From assembly GCF_037154085.1 (NCBI RefSeq), contig NZ_JBANRM010000002.1, positions 717,993 to 781,992 of the forward strand: a DNA stretch of 64,000 nucleotides. The letters are read 5' to 3'. Shown in pieces: positions 33,829 to 42,655 of the stretch. A program made the translations under genes and the position numbers. This DNA comes from Andeanibacterium fulvum (GTDB lineage: Bacteria; Pseudomonadota; Alphaproteobacteria; Sphingomonadales; Sphingomonadaceae). How positions within the stretch are numbered: position 1 is the first letter of the stretch; each line of letters starts with the position of its first letter. A model generated the notes under the pieces. That model was given only the letters and a program-made list of their open reading frames with translations, had not been told where the DNA came from and made no database searches.

Positions 33829-34332
33829 ATGATTCTCGAATCCTTCTGGCAGGCCCTGCAGGCCTCCGCCGTCGGCGATTTCATCGCCACCTCCACCTGG
33901 GCGTTCCCGACGCTCGAAACCCTGCACGTGATCGCGCTGGTCACCGTGCTTGGCACCATCGTGATCGTCGATATCCGCCTGCTGGGCCTGACCTCGACCG
34001 ACTATCCGGTCACTGTCATCAGCAACGATACGCTGAAGATCACCTGGATCGCCTTCATCTGTGCGGCCATCACCGGGTCATTGCTCTTCACCGCGAAGGC
34101 GCATGATTACATGATCAATCCGTACTTCATCCGGAAGATGATCCTGCTGGCACTGGCCGGGGTCAACATGGGCGTGTTCCATGTGCTGACCTGGAAGTCC
34201 GTGAAGCAGTGGGACACGGGCGGCCTGATCCCCGTCGCGGCCAAGGTCGCTGGCGTGCTCTCGCTGATCCTGTGGGTCGGCGTGGTGATGATGGGCCGTA
34301 CCATCGGCTTCACGCTGGGCATCTTCTACTGA
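33829..34332 (+). CDS. DUF6644-type four-helix membrane protein 2
   Basis: A 167-residue paralog of the preceding protein, with four helices and the matching segment TLETLHVIALVTVLGTIVIVDIRLLG. Further conserved residues are in NPYFIRKMILLALAGVNMGVFH (compare NPIFWIKMVLIVVAVIATLAF in the first protein) and the last helix SLILWVGVVMMGRTIGF (compare LILWCAVMFGGRWIAY). A strong ribosome binding site (GGGGGAAG) precedes the ATG, 15 bases after the first gene. An intrinsic terminator follows. The pair sits between two PQQ dehydrogenase operons, which suggests a role in membrane electron transfer or anchoring. Confidence 0.78.
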   Translation: MILESFWQALQASAVGDFIATSTWAFPTLETLHVIALVTVLGTIVIVDIRLLGLTSTDYPVTVISNDTLKITWIAFICAAITGSLLFTAKAHDYMINPYFIRKMILLALAGVNMGVFHVLTWKSVKQWDTGGLIPVAAKVAGVLSLILWVGVVMMGRTIGFTLGIFY

Positions 34333-34381
34333 TCGCCTGAAATCGCACAGGCCGGTTTCCCAAGGACCGGCCCGGCAAGAG

Positions 34382-34420
34382 AAAGCCGCGAATCCCAACC
34401 GGGTTTCGCGGCTTTTCTTT
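34382..34420 (+). terminator. Intrinsic terminator of the DUF6644 pair
   Basis: An 11-bp stem AAAGCCGCGAA/TTCGCGGCTTT (34382-34392 with 34405-34415), 12-base loop, then TTTTCTTTT on the + strand. Confidence 0.8.
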
Positions 34421-34493
34421 TGCGTGGAGAGCGGGCGGGCCATCCCGCTGCTTGAGGGGCGACGGATGAAGGCTTGCCCAAATTACTCCCCTC

Positions 34494-34623
34494 CGCTCGT
34501 CCTGAGCCTGTCGAAGGGCACGCGCAGCCGTTCGCCCAAGGGGCTCTCTGTGCAACTTAACAGTGGCATGTACCGATGCAGGCAGATGTCGCGCGCGTCC
34601 TTCGACAGGCTCAGGACGAACGG
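34494..34623. repeat. Paired palindromic repeat, family A
   Basis: Two inverted arms, CGTCCTGAGCCTGTCGAAGG (34498-34517) and CCTTCGACAGGCTCAGGACG (34599-34618), about 80 bases apart. The same family occurs at 63676-63790. It fills most of the 424-base gap between the DUF6644 genes and the carboxylesterase; the rest holds the two terminators. Confidence 0.8.
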
Positions 34624-34688
34624 AGGTTGGAAGGCACATGTCTTCTTGGCGACAGGGCAGTCGCTCATTTGCTTCACCTTGCCCAAGC

Positions 34689-34723
34689 AAAAAGCCGCGA
34701 GACCTTGCGGTCCCGCGGCTTTT
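34689..34723 (-). terminator. Intrinsic terminator of the esterase operon
   Basis: A 12-bp stem with one mismatch (34693-34704 with 34709-34720) and four-base loop, followed on the minus strand by TTTTTGCTT. It is 34 bases beyond the carboxylesterase stop. Confidence 0.75.
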
Positions 34724-34756
34724 CAATTCCATCCCGGACGGGAAAGGGCGGTGCCC

Positions 34757-36403
34757 TTATTCCCCTTCCTTGAGGCCCAGCGGCCCTGCCACGTCGCGTT
34801 CGAACAGGCCCTCATAGAGCTTGAGCTTGGCATCCGTGGTCCAGTGGCCCTTGGCGGAGCCTTTGACCCCATCGAGCAGCATGGCTTCGGTGGAGCCGAG
34901 GTCCTTCACGGCGGGCCATTCGGGCAGGCCTGCGCCATTGGGATTGCCGGTGGCGGCGAAGTTGACCCAATATTGCGAGACCTGATCCGCGAAGGCGAGC
35001 TGCACCGGATCGTTCTTCATCAGATCGACCGAACTGCCGGCGGGATAGGTGCGCGGAGCGGCGAGGTTGTTGAAGACGTAAGGGATTTCGGCGGTGTGAC
35101 CGGCGCCCAGATCCTTCTGGCCTTCGTCGTACAGCGGACGATGCGTGAACCAGTAGTGCCACGCATTCTTGCCGATGGCGGACTGGCTTTCGGCCAGCAG
35201 GCGCATGTGCCACGCCATCGCGTCGGAGAAGGGCAGGGTGGCAACCGTGGCTGCGTCGGCATCACTCGCAGCCGGATAGGCAGCCATGCCGGTTTCGGCG
35301 AGATCGCCCCAGCGCTGCTGCGCACCGGCGGCCCAGCTGTCCTTCGTCACCGGCGGGCCGAAGCCTGCCGTGAAGGAGCCTTCTTCCGCATTGGAGCCAG
35401 CCAGGATGTCGACCGGGTTCTGCTTGCCCTCGGCAATGGTGATCGAGACGTCCTGCGGAATGATCCAGCCGTCGATGATCATGCCCTGGCCGCGAATGCC
35501 GTTGAACACGTCCTTGGCGGGCAAGGCGCGCAGTTCGGCGAGGCTCTTGGCGCCAAGCTTTTCGGCCGCTTCCAGCGTGCGGGCTTCGGAAGCCTCGCGG
35601 GTGCCCATCTTGGCGATGCCAAGGCCCATCCAGGCGCCGCTTTCGGGAATGCCGCGCTCAAACGTGCCGCGTGCGGGCGGAGCGCCCACAAGGCCGCCGA
35701 TCATGGCCGCGCCGGCGCTCTCGCCGAACAGGGTCACACGATCGGGATCGCCGCCGAAGGCCGCGATATTTTCCTTCACCCATTTGAACGCCGCGATCGA
35801 GTCGCCCAGCGCCTGATTGCCCGATGCCTTGTGCGGCGAGGCGGCGGTGAGCTCAGGGTGCGACATGAAGCCCAGCGAGCCCACGCGATAGTTGAAGGTG
35901 ACGAGGACGACACCCTTCTTGGCCAGCTTGTCGCCTTCGCTGAAGGGCGCGTTGCCGCCGCCTTCATTATAGGCGCCGCCATAGAGCCAGATCATCACCG
36001 GCAGCTTTTCCTTGCCGGTCTTCGCGGGTGTCCAGACGTTCAGATAGAGGCAGTCCTCCGACATCTCGGGCGCATTGTTGAAATCGGTCGCCCCGTTCTT
36101 GGGGAAGCGGGTCGGCGCGGGGTTCTGGATGCAGGGCGCGCCATACTTGCTGCCGTCGCGCACGCCGCTCCACTTCGCGGGCGGTTGCGGCTGTTCCCAG
36201 CGCAGGTCGCCAACGGGCGGCGCGGCGAAGGGAATGCCCTTGAAGACAGTGATCCCGTCTTCATTGCCGGCCACGCCCTGGATCTTGCCCTGCTTGGTGC
36301 TGACGGGCTTGGCCAGCGTGGGCTGGCCGGCCTGTGCCGCTGCGGCCGAAGCCAGCAGGGCGGAGGCCACGGCGATGCGAAGCGCGGCTGCGCGGGTTTT
36401 CAT
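34757..36403 (-). CDS. Secreted type B carboxylesterase
   Basis: A 548-residue exported serine esterase of the carboxylesterase/cholinesterase family. A signal peptide (ALRIAVASALLASAAAAQA) precedes KGIPFAAPPVGDLRWEQPQPP, EDCLYLNVWTP, the oxyanion loop YGGAYNEGGG, and the nucleophile elbow FGESAGAA with Ser229. The acidic and His residues are expected in SNAEEGSF and in GAGHTAEIPYVF. It is the last gene of a five-gene operon behind a PQQ dehydrogenase and three secreted paralogs; its start is five bases after the preceding stop. It would release an alcohol and an acid from an ester, and the alcohol could feed the dehydrogenase. Confidence 0.88.
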   Translation of the reverse strand: MKTRAAALRIAVASALLASAAAAQAGQPTLAKPVSTKQGKIQGVAGNEDGITVFKGIPFAAPPVGDLRWEQPQPPAKWSGVRDGSKYGAPCIQNPAPTRFPKNGATDFNNAPEMSEDCLYLNVWTPAKTGKEKLPVMIWLYGGAYNEGGGNAPFSEGDKLAKKGVVLVTFNYRVGSLGFMSHPELTAASPHKASGNQALGDSIAAFKWVKENIAAFGGDPDRVTLFGESAGAAMIGGLVGAPPARGTFERGIPESGAWMGLGIAKMGTREASEARTLEAAEKLGAKSLAELRALPAKDVFNGIRGQGMIIDGWIIPQDVSITIAEGKQNPVDILAGSNAEEGSFTAGFGPPVTKDSWAAGAQQRWGDLAETGMAAYPAASDADAATVATLPFSDAMAWHMRLLAESQSAIGKNAWHYWFTHRPLYDEGQKDLGAGHTAEIPYVFNNLAAPRTYPAGSSVDLMKNDPVQLAFADQVSQYWVNFAATGNPNGAGLPEWPAVKDLGSTEAMLLDGVKGSAKGHWTTDAKLKLYEGLFERDVAGPLGLKEGE

Positions 36404-36408
36404 CAGGC

Positions 36409-37458
36409 TTACTCCCCAGTTTTGCCCGCTTCTGCGTGCTGGGCACGCGAAGCGTTGATATAGTTGCGAACCTGCACATTGCCTTCGTGGCAGGCATATT
36501 CGAAAATGCCGAAGCCATCGTCGCGCTGCCAGTCCAGGCGGGCGGTCCACGGCTTGGTGAACACCACCGGATCGTCCAGCGTCACTTCATAGACGATGGC
36601 GTCCTTGCCGGTCATGGTGAAGCGCTCGGTGATCTTGGCCTTCTCGCTGATCGGCGTGTTGTTGGTCGGCGGTGAGCCCGTGGTGCCGATATTGGTGGCA
36701 GACGGCCCCGGCTTGAGGTTGGTGGTTTCCACCACCAGCGTGTTGCCGTTTTCCCAATGACCGCGGCTTTCGCCCAGCCAGTTCTGGATCTGCGAGGGGA
36801 TGGGCTTGCGCCCGTCCGTGTAGATCATGCGGGTTTCGTGGACCATTTCCATCTGCAGGGCGACAAGGCCCGGCGCCTGGAAGATCCGCATGCCGTTATT
36901 GTACATGAAGGGGAACATCGAAGCCGGCAGGCCGCGCGTGATGCAGCGGTCCCAGCTGTCGAAATCCGTTACCCATTCGAAGGGCTGGTTCGGCACCCAG
37001 GTAGACCGCATGGCGTCCGAACGGCGCTTGCCCTCTTCCGTATAGGCGGGCAGGCGGCCGCTGGGCGGATCGATGATCCAGCTGGTGCGACGGTTGGCGG
37101 AGGCGACTTCGGCCCAGTGGCCGATACCCATCGTGCCGCTGGCTTCTTCGTTCTCATAGCGCTTGGACAGGGCCTGCACGGCCTCGTCCCGCTCGGCGAA
37201 TTCCTGATCGGTCAGGAACACGCGGTTCCCGTATTTCGGATCGCGCTCCAGCGGAGTGCGGCCGTTCAGGTGGTCGATCGGCCAGCCACCGCGCAGATCG
37301 GGCTCGCCCCACGAGGTGGTGGCGGGCTTGTAGTCGCGCGGCACGGGCGGAACGACAGTCAGGTCTTCCCCTTCGGCAGAGGCGGGGACAGACATGACCC
37401 CCGCCGCGACAAGCGCGACGGGGGCCAGAATGATGCCGAATTTTGCAGAACGCATCAT
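36409..37458 (-). CDS. Secreted protein of unknown function, tandem paralog 3 (EYACHEGN family)
   Basis: A 349-residue exported protein with signal peptide ILAPVALVAAGVMSVPASA. Blocks shared with its two neighbours are WGEPDLRGGWPIDHLN, LTDQEFAERDE, NRRTSWIIDPPSGRLP, FDSWDRCITRGLPASMF, YNNGMRIFQAPGLV, GHWENGNTLVVETTN, a DPVVFTKPW segment and the C-terminal FEYACHEGNVQVRNYINASRA. Only two cysteines occur (in WDRC and YAC), conserved in all copies, so a disulfide is likely in the periplasm. It is fourth in the operon, two bases after the previous stop. No known catalytic motif is seen. Confidence 0.78.
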   Translation of the reverse strand: MMRSAKFGIILAPVALVAAGVMSVPASAEGEDLTVVPPVPRDYKPATTSWGEPDLRGGWPIDHLNGRTPLERDPKYGNRVFLTDQEFAERDEAVQALSKRYENEEASGTMGIGHWAEVASANRRTSWIIDPPSGRLPAYTEEGKRRSDAMRSTWVPNQPFEWVTDFDSWDRCITRGLPASMFPFMYNNGMRIFQAPGLVALQMEMVHETRMIYTDGRKPIPSQIQNWLGESRGHWENGNTLVVETTNLKPGPSATNIGTTGSPPTNNTPISEKAKITERFTMTGKDAIVYEVTLDDPVVFTKPWTARLDWQRDDGFGIFEYACHEGNVQVRNYINASRAQHAEAGKTGE

Positions 37459-37460
37459 GC

Positions 37461-38534
37461 TTACTCTGCGGAGGCCTCGTCAGCCTTCTGGGCTGCGTCA
37501 GTGCCACGCGTTGCGCGCGATGCGTTGATGTAGTTGCGGACCTGCACGTTGCCTTCGTGGCAGGCATATTCGAAGAACGCGTAATCGTCGTTACGGGTCC
37601 AGTCCATGCGGGCGGTCCACGGCTTGGTCCACACCTTCGGATCCGAATAGGTCAGTTCGTAGATGATGTGATCCTGTGCCGTCATCGTCAGGCGTTCCAC
37701 GACCTTGGCTTCCTCGCTGGTCGGGATGACGTTGTTCGGCGGCACGCCCATGGTCGCCATGTTCAGCGGCGAGGCACCGGGCTGGATATTGGTGGTTTCG
37801 ATCACCAGGGTGTTGCCTTCCCAGTGGCCGATGCTGTCGCCCATCCATTCCTTCACGCGGCTGTCGTTGTGCGACTTCTTGCCGATCGGAATGATGCGCG
37901 CATCGTGGATCATCTCGAGGCTGATGATGACATAGCCCGGAGCCTGATGGATGCGGATGCCGTTATTGTAACGGAAGGGGAACATGGAGGCAGGGAAGCC
38001 GCGGGTGACGCAGCGGTCCCAGCTGTCGAAGTCCGTTACCCAGTCATAGGTCTGGCCAGCGACCCAGCTGGAACGGCCGATCTTGATCATGTTCTTGGCG
38101 TAATCGGTGAATTCCGGCAGCTGGCCGTTGACCGGATCGATCAGCAGCGAGGTGCGGCGGCCCGAAGCGTCGGATTCCACCCAGTGGCCCATGCCCATCT
38201 TGCCGGATTCTTCTTCGGCCTTGTAGGCTTCGGTCGAACGGTTGGCCTGTTCCTGGCGCTGGGCGAATTCCTCGTCCGTCAGCCAGAAGCGATTGCCGTA
38301 TTGCGGCATGCGGCTGAAGAAGATGCTGGCGATATTGTCGATCGGCCAGGTGCCGCGCAGGTCGGGATCGCCCCAAGCGGTCTTGGCCGGCTGGTAGTCG
38401 GTCGGAACCGGCGGCATGGTGGTGAGGTCCGCAGGCACGGGCTGTGCCTGTGCGGCGCTGAAACCGGCCAGCGCGACCACGGCCAGCGAGGCGGAAGCCA
38501 TCGCGGCGCGGATCTTGGAAACTTTACTGCTCAT
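37461..38534 (-). CDS. Secreted protein of unknown function, tandem paralog 2 (EYACHEGN family)
   Basis: A 357-residue exported paralog with signal peptide SASLAVVALAGFSAAQA. It shares WGDPDLRGTWPIDN, LTDEEFAQRQE, RRTSLLIDPVNGQLPEF, FDSWDRCVTRGFPASMFP, YNNGIRIHQAPGYV, GHWEGNTLVIETTN, DPKVWTKPWTARMDW and FEYACHEGNVQVRNYINASRA with its neighbours. It differs in the stretch where the others have HETR.IYTDGR (here HDARIIPIGKKSHNDSR), which may be a binding-site change. The start overlaps the previous gene by 11 bases, so translation is coupled. Confidence 0.78.
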   Translation of the reverse strand: MSSKVSKIRAAMASASLAVVALAGFSAAQAQPVPADLTTMPPVPTDYQPAKTAWGDPDLRGTWPIDNIASIFFSRMPQYGNRFWLTDEEFAQRQEQANRSTEAYKAEEESGKMGMGHWVESDASGRRTSLLIDPVNGQLPEFTDYAKNMIKIGRSSWVAGQTYDWVTDFDSWDRCVTRGFPASMFPFRYNNGIRIHQAPGYVIISLEMIHDARIIPIGKKSHNDSRVKEWMGDSIGHWEGNTLVIETTNIQPGASPLNMATMGVPPNNVIPTSEEAKVVERLTMTAQDHIIYELTYSDPKVWTKPWTARMDWTRNDDYAFFEYACHEGNVQVRNYINASRATRGTDAAQKADEASAE

Positions 38535-39567
38535 TGGCACCCTCCTGTTTCTCTGCGCGTTCGGCCCGCGACGAGCTGATATAGCCGCGGACCTGCACAT
38601 TGCCCTCGTGGCAGGCATATTCGAAGAACTGATAATCGTCATTGCGCCGCCAATCGAGCCTTGCGCTCCAGGGGGCAGTGAAGATCGTGGGATCGTTCCA
38701 GGTCACGTCGTAAACGATCGTGTCCGGCCCGGTCATGGTGAAACGCTCCGTCATCTTGGCTTCGGTGCTCACCGGCGTGTCGTTCTCGGGCGGAGCGCCC
38801 CAGGTGCCGACATTGGTGGCCGAAGGCCCGGGCGTGAAGTTCGTGGTTTCGACGACCAGCGTGTTGCCGTCTTCCCAATGGCCGCGGCTCTCGCCCATCC
38901 AGTTGCCGATCTTGGGCGAGATGGAGGGGCGGCCGTCAGTGTAGACGATGCGCGTTTCGTGCACCATTTCCAGCTGGATCGCCACCAGGCCGGGGGCCTG
39001 CCACAGGCGGATGCCGTTATTGTAATTGATGGTGAACATCGAGGCAGGCAGGCCGCGCGTGATGCAGCGGTCCCAGCTGTCGAAATCCGTCACCCAGTCG
39101 AAGCTCTGGCCCTGGCGATAGCTGGAGCGCATCAGCTTGGAGCGGCGCTCGCCCTCGGCGGTCTTCGCGGGAAGGCGACCGTTGGCGGGGTCGATCAGGA
39201 AGGAGGTGCGGCGATTGGCCGTACCCACTTCCATCCATGCGCCCATGCCCAGCGTGTTGGTCTGGATTTCCTTGTCGTAACCGCCCGCCATCGCCGTCAT
39301 GCGCGCGTTGCGCTGGGCGAATTCCTCATCGGTCAGATAATAGCGGTTGCCCTGTTCGGGCGTGCGCTGGAACGGCGTGGCGTTGAGATGGTCGATCGGC
39401 CAGCTGCCGCGCAGGTCGGGATCGCCCCACGGCGTCGTCTTCGGCTTGAAGTCCTTGGGGACTGCCGGGATGGTGACGAGATCCTGCTCCTCGGCGACGG
39501 CGGATGCCGTGGCGCCGAGGGCGGCCATGACGGCCGCCGAAGCAAGGACAAGGCTGCGAAGGCGCAT
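38524..39567 (-). CDS. Secreted protein of unknown function, tandem paralog 1 (EYACHEGN family)
   Basis: A 347-residue exported paralog with signal peptide LVLASAAVMAALGATASAVA. Same block order as the two genes after it, including FDSWDRCITRGLPASMF, HETRIVYTDGRPSIS, GHWEDGNTLVVETTNF, DPTIFTAPWSARLDW and FEYACHEGNVQVRGYISSSRA. It is directly after the PQQ dehydrogenase gene, sharing one base (TGATG). The three copies are close enough to have arisen by tandem duplication yet have diverged along their length, so they are probably not redundant. Confidence 0.78.
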   Translation of the reverse strand: MRLRSLVLASAAVMAALGATASAVAEEQDLVTIPAVPKDFKPKTTPWGDPDLRGSWPIDHLNATPFQRTPEQGNRYYLTDEEFAQRNARMTAMAGGYDKEIQTNTLGMGAWMEVGTANRRTSFLIDPANGRLPAKTAEGERRSKLMRSSYRQGQSFDWVTDFDSWDRCITRGLPASMFTINYNNGIRLWQAPGLVAIQLEMVHETRIVYTDGRPSISPKIGNWMGESRGHWEDGNTLVVETTNFTPGPSATNVGTWGAPPENDTPVSTEAKMTERFTMTGPDTIVYDVTWNDPTIFTAPWSARLDWRRNDDYQFFEYACHEGNVQVRGYISSSRAERAEKQEGANEQ

Positions 39568-41549
39568 CAGTTGCTCCCGCCCGCAGGGGCCTGCGGCAGG
39601 GCGAAGGCCATATACTGGCTCTCGCCCGGAGGGGTCTGGCCCAGCTGCGGGGCGAACAGACCGTCACCGCCCACGGCGATCACCAGATACTGGCGGCCAT
39701 CGGCTTCATAGACGGCCGGTACGCCTTCCGAGGCGGCCGGGAGTTCGAATTCCCACAGGACCTTGCCGTTTTCGGCGTCGCGCGCGCGGATCTTGCGATC
39801 CGACGAGGTGCCGACGAAAACGATGCCGCCCGCAGTGGCCACCGGGCCGCCGCGCGGGGCGGTGCTGCCGGTGTTCTTGATGTTCATCTTCACCAGCTCG
39901 GTCACTTCGCCATTGGGAAGTTCCCAGATCTTCTTGCCGCTGTTCATGTCATAGGCGGTGATCAGCGACCACGGCGGATTGATCGCCGGCAGGCCGTTGG
40001 ACTGCAGCATGAAGTTCACGCCCGACTTGTAGGGCTGCACATCGCCGCCGCCATTGGGCATGGCTGCCAGCGCTTCGGGCCGCTTGTCGAGGTTCAGCTT
40101 GTCGAAGGTCGGCATCTGCTTGGAGACGACGAAGAAACGGTTGTTCTTCGGGTCGACCGCAGAGCTGCCCCAGTTCGCGCCGCCATTGTGGCCGGGTGCG
40201 GAAATGGAGCCGATCACGCTGGGCGGGGTGTAGAGACCTTCGTTGCGCGCCGTCTTGAACAGTTCGCGCAGCTTCACCTTGTCCTCTTCCGGAATGTACG
40301 GATTGATGTCCGCCTCGGTGAAGGACTGGCGCGCGAAGGGTTCGGGCCAGGTGGGGAAGGGCTGGGTCGGCCAGGCCTTTTCGCCCGGCACATCCGATGC
40401 GGGAACAGGGCGTTCCTCGATCGGCCAGATCGGTTCGCCGGTCAGGCGATTGAAAGTGAAGATCAGGCCCATCTTGGTGGCCAGGATCACCGCCGGGATG
40501 TCCTTGCCGTCCTTCTTGATGGTCAGCAGCTTCGGCGCCTGTGGATTGTCGAAATCCCACAGATCGTGATGGATGACCTGATAGTGCCAGATGCGCTTGC
40601 CCGTCTGCGCATCGAGCGCGACGATCGAGTTGGCGAACAGGTTCTGCCCTTCGCGGTTGCCGCCGTAGAAGTCATAGCGGGCAGTGCCGGTGGGGATGTA
40701 GATGATACCGGTTTCCGGATCGACGGTGGATTCCGACCAGTTGTGGACGCCGCCGAACTTCTCGTGGTCCTTCTCGGGCCAGGTCTCGTAACCGAACTCG
40801 CCCTTTTGCGGTACGGTGTGGAACTTCCACTTCAGCTTGCCGGTACGCACGTCATAGGCGTGGATGTCTGCCGGGGCGGACGCATAGTCATAGGCGCCGG
40901 CGGGCAGGGACATGATGATCGTATCCTTGTAGATACGGCCCGGATTATCGGTCTGCAGCGGGCGCAACTGGCTGATGTCGACATCCAGCCCCTTGCGCAG
41001 GTCCACGCCGCCCTGTTCGCCGAACGTGGCGACCGGATCGCCATTTTCGGCCGAGACCGCGGTCAGCATCCCGTCCATCATGAAGAACAGGCGGCGGTCC
41101 TTGCCGTCCTTGCTCTCCCAGTAATTCATGCCGCGGCCGGCCACGCGGCCGCTATATTTGCGCTTCCACAGCTCCTTGCCCGAAGCCGGATCAAGCGCGG
41201 CCAGCGCATTGTCGGGCGTGAGGATGTAGAGCTTGCCGTGCACGATCACGGGATTGAAGTGCGGAGGCTGGCCTTCGCCGGTCTTGTAGGTCCAGGCGAG
41301 CTTGAGCTGCGAGACGTTGGCCTTGTTGACCTGGTCCAGCGACGAATATTGCGACGATTCGCTGCCGCCGAGATAGGAATCCCAGCCGGCGAGATCGAAA
41401 GTCGCGCCCGGAACCTTGGCCGGTGCGGCCGGCGTCTTCGCCTGCACGGCGCTGGCCGAAACGAGGCCGAGCGCTGCTGCGGCGAGGCAATATGCCACGC
41501 GGCGGCGACGCGAGCGAACTTCACGATGCTGGTGCACTAGGCCAAACAC
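39567..41549 (-). CDS. PQQ-dependent dehydrogenase (quinoprotein), copy 2
   Basis: A 660-residue exported quinoprotein, first gene of the five-gene operon. A basic N-terminus (REVRSRRRR) precedes the signal helix. The propeller has repeats DPASGKELWKRKY, DVRTGKLKWKFHT, DAQTGKRIWHY, NSGKKIWELP and DAENGKVLWEF, and the active-site segment TGTARYDFYGGNREGQNLFANS with HHDLWDFD. The mature part has no cysteine at all, unlike copies 1 and 3, and no haem motif. The GTG start at 41549 follows GGGGAG at six bases. It is the most divergent of the three dehydrogenases and likely has a different substrate. Confidence 0.88.
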   Translation of the reverse strand: MFGLVHQHREVRSRRRRVAYCLAAAALGLVSASAVQAKTPAAPAKVPGATFDLAGWDSYLGGSESSQYSSLDQVNKANVSQLKLAWTYKTGEGQPPHFNPVIVHGKLYILTPDNALAALDPASGKELWKRKYSGRVAGRGMNYWESKDGKDRRLFFMMDGMLTAVSAENGDPVATFGEQGGVDLRKGLDVDISQLRPLQTDNPGRIYKDTIIMSLPAGAYDYASAPADIHAYDVRTGKLKWKFHTVPQKGEFGYETWPEKDHEKFGGVHNWSESTVDPETGIIYIPTGTARYDFYGGNREGQNLFANSIVALDAQTGKRIWHYQVIHHDLWDFDNPQAPKLLTIKKDGKDIPAVILATKMGLIFTFNRLTGEPIWPIEERPVPASDVPGEKAWPTQPFPTWPEPFARQSFTEADINPYIPEEDKVKLRELFKTARNEGLYTPPSVIGSISAPGHNGGANWGSSAVDPKNNRFFVVSKQMPTFDKLNLDKRPEALAAMPNGGGDVQPYKSGVNFMLQSNGLPAINPPWSLITAYDMNSGKKIWELPNGEVTELVKMNIKNTGSTAPRGGPVATAGGIVFVGTSSDRKIRARDAENGKVLWEFELPAASEGVPAVYEADGRQYLVIAVGGDGLFAPQLGQTPPGESQYMAFALPQAPAGGSN

Positions 41550-41759
41550 TCCCGACTCCCCTTGCCTATATCTCTACGGCCGTTCCCGTAGGCACGGGCC
41601 GGCGCGAAAAGCCTATACGAGATCGCGCGACGGCAACAAGGCGGAAAATACCGTTTCGTTGACAAAATCCGGAAGGTGCGGCGCAACGCATTTGCGCCTT
41701 TCCGGTTCCCCGCACCTCGCGAATTTTGGTGGCACCGTGTCAGTGCGGAGACGGGGCGG

Positions 41760-41958
41760 GGCGCCTGTGCCCGCCGGTGTCGGGAAGAGCGGGGATTCGA
41801 TCATTCCGGCGCATGCTTCCGCCGCCAGGGTGACATTGTCCATCGATTGGTTCTGCCGGTGCCGGTCGTGAAGGGTGCCGTAGGGGGCGAAATGGTTGCC
41901 CTCCATTTTCCTCGCGGCGTATACATCCTGCTTCCCGACTCCGGTTGGGATTGGCGCC
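41760..41958. repeat. Paired palindromic repeat, family F (degenerate)
   Basis: Two inverted 28-base arms, GGCGCC...CCGG-GTCGGGAAG at 41760-41787 and its reverse CTTCCCGAC-CCGG...GGCGCC at 41931-41958, match at about 22 of 28 positions. They lie in the 410-base gap upstream of the copy 2 dehydrogenase, in which I see no gene. Confidence 0.5.
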
Positions 41959-41959
41959 C

Positions 41960-42430
41960 TTAACCGGCTGCGCTTTCGCCTTCGGCCGCGGGGGCCTCGC
42001 TCTGCGGATAGGCCTGGTGGCAGGCGGTGCACACGTTGTAGACCGTGCCGCCCACCTCAAACACCTTGTCGCCGCTCTTTTCCGCTGCGGCCTGTTCGGC
42101 CAGCTTGCTCACGTCGATCATGCCCTGCGACAGGCGCATCCAGCCTTCGCCGCGATCCTTGGAATATTGCGGTTCCATCAGCTTCTTGCCGAGTTCGCCC
42201 AGTTTCTTCGCGGCATCCTGGGTTTTCTTCCAGCCCTCATCCGTGGTCGGGGTCAGGTCCTTCGTGCCGTTCTCGTCGGTGATCGCGCCGGCGGAGTTCC
42301 AGAAGATTTCGGCGGTCGGCTGGACTTCATCCTTCATCAGATCGCGCACCGAAGCCATTTCGGGTTCATTGGCGCCGCAGCCCGCCAGCAGCGCCAGCCC
42401 GGCCAGCGCTACGATAGATTTCTTGATCAT
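41960..42430 (-). CDS. Cytochrome c lipoprotein, class II-like
   Basis: A 156-residue lipoprotein (LAGLALLAGCGANE; lipidated Cys near residue 18) with a single haem site CTACH at residues 134-138, close to the C-terminus. The haem site near the C-terminus and the preceding long helices (EGWKKTQDAAKKLGELGKKLM, EGWMRLSQGMIDVSKLAEQAAAEK) are the layout of class II cytochromes such as cytochrome c'. It would be membrane-tethered in the periplasm and is a candidate electron acceptor for the nearby PQQ enzymes. It is divergent from the next cytochrome. Confidence 0.82.
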   Translation of the reverse strand: MIKKSIVALAGLALLAGCGANEPEMASVRDLMKDEVQPTAEIFWNSAGAITDENGTKDLTPTTDEGWKKTQDAAKKLGELGKKLMEPQYSKDRGEGWMRLSQGMIDVSKLAEQAAAEKSGDKVFEVGGTVYNVCTACHQAYPQSEAPAAEGESAAG

Positions 42431-42655
42431 GTTCTTCTCCCGGGATTCGGCGCTCTACCTGTCGTGTCTCTTGCGGCTCAAGCTTGCATTATCCTGACAA
42501 ATTGCCGATTCTGCCGTTAAGCGTCGGTCAATGTCATCTGCCCGATTGATGATTTTGTCCGGCTTTGCTTGACACGCAATTCAGTTGGAATAGTGGGGCA
42601 CATCCGCTCGGAGGGCGGCTTTCTGCACCTGCGCAATAGATTGGGATCGGTAGAA

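Noticed and set aside
41550..41959. Small genes in the gap upstream of PQQ dehydrogenase 2
   Set aside because: Frames such as 41676-41963 lack a ribosome binding site and protein-like composition, and they run across the degenerate palindromic repeat.
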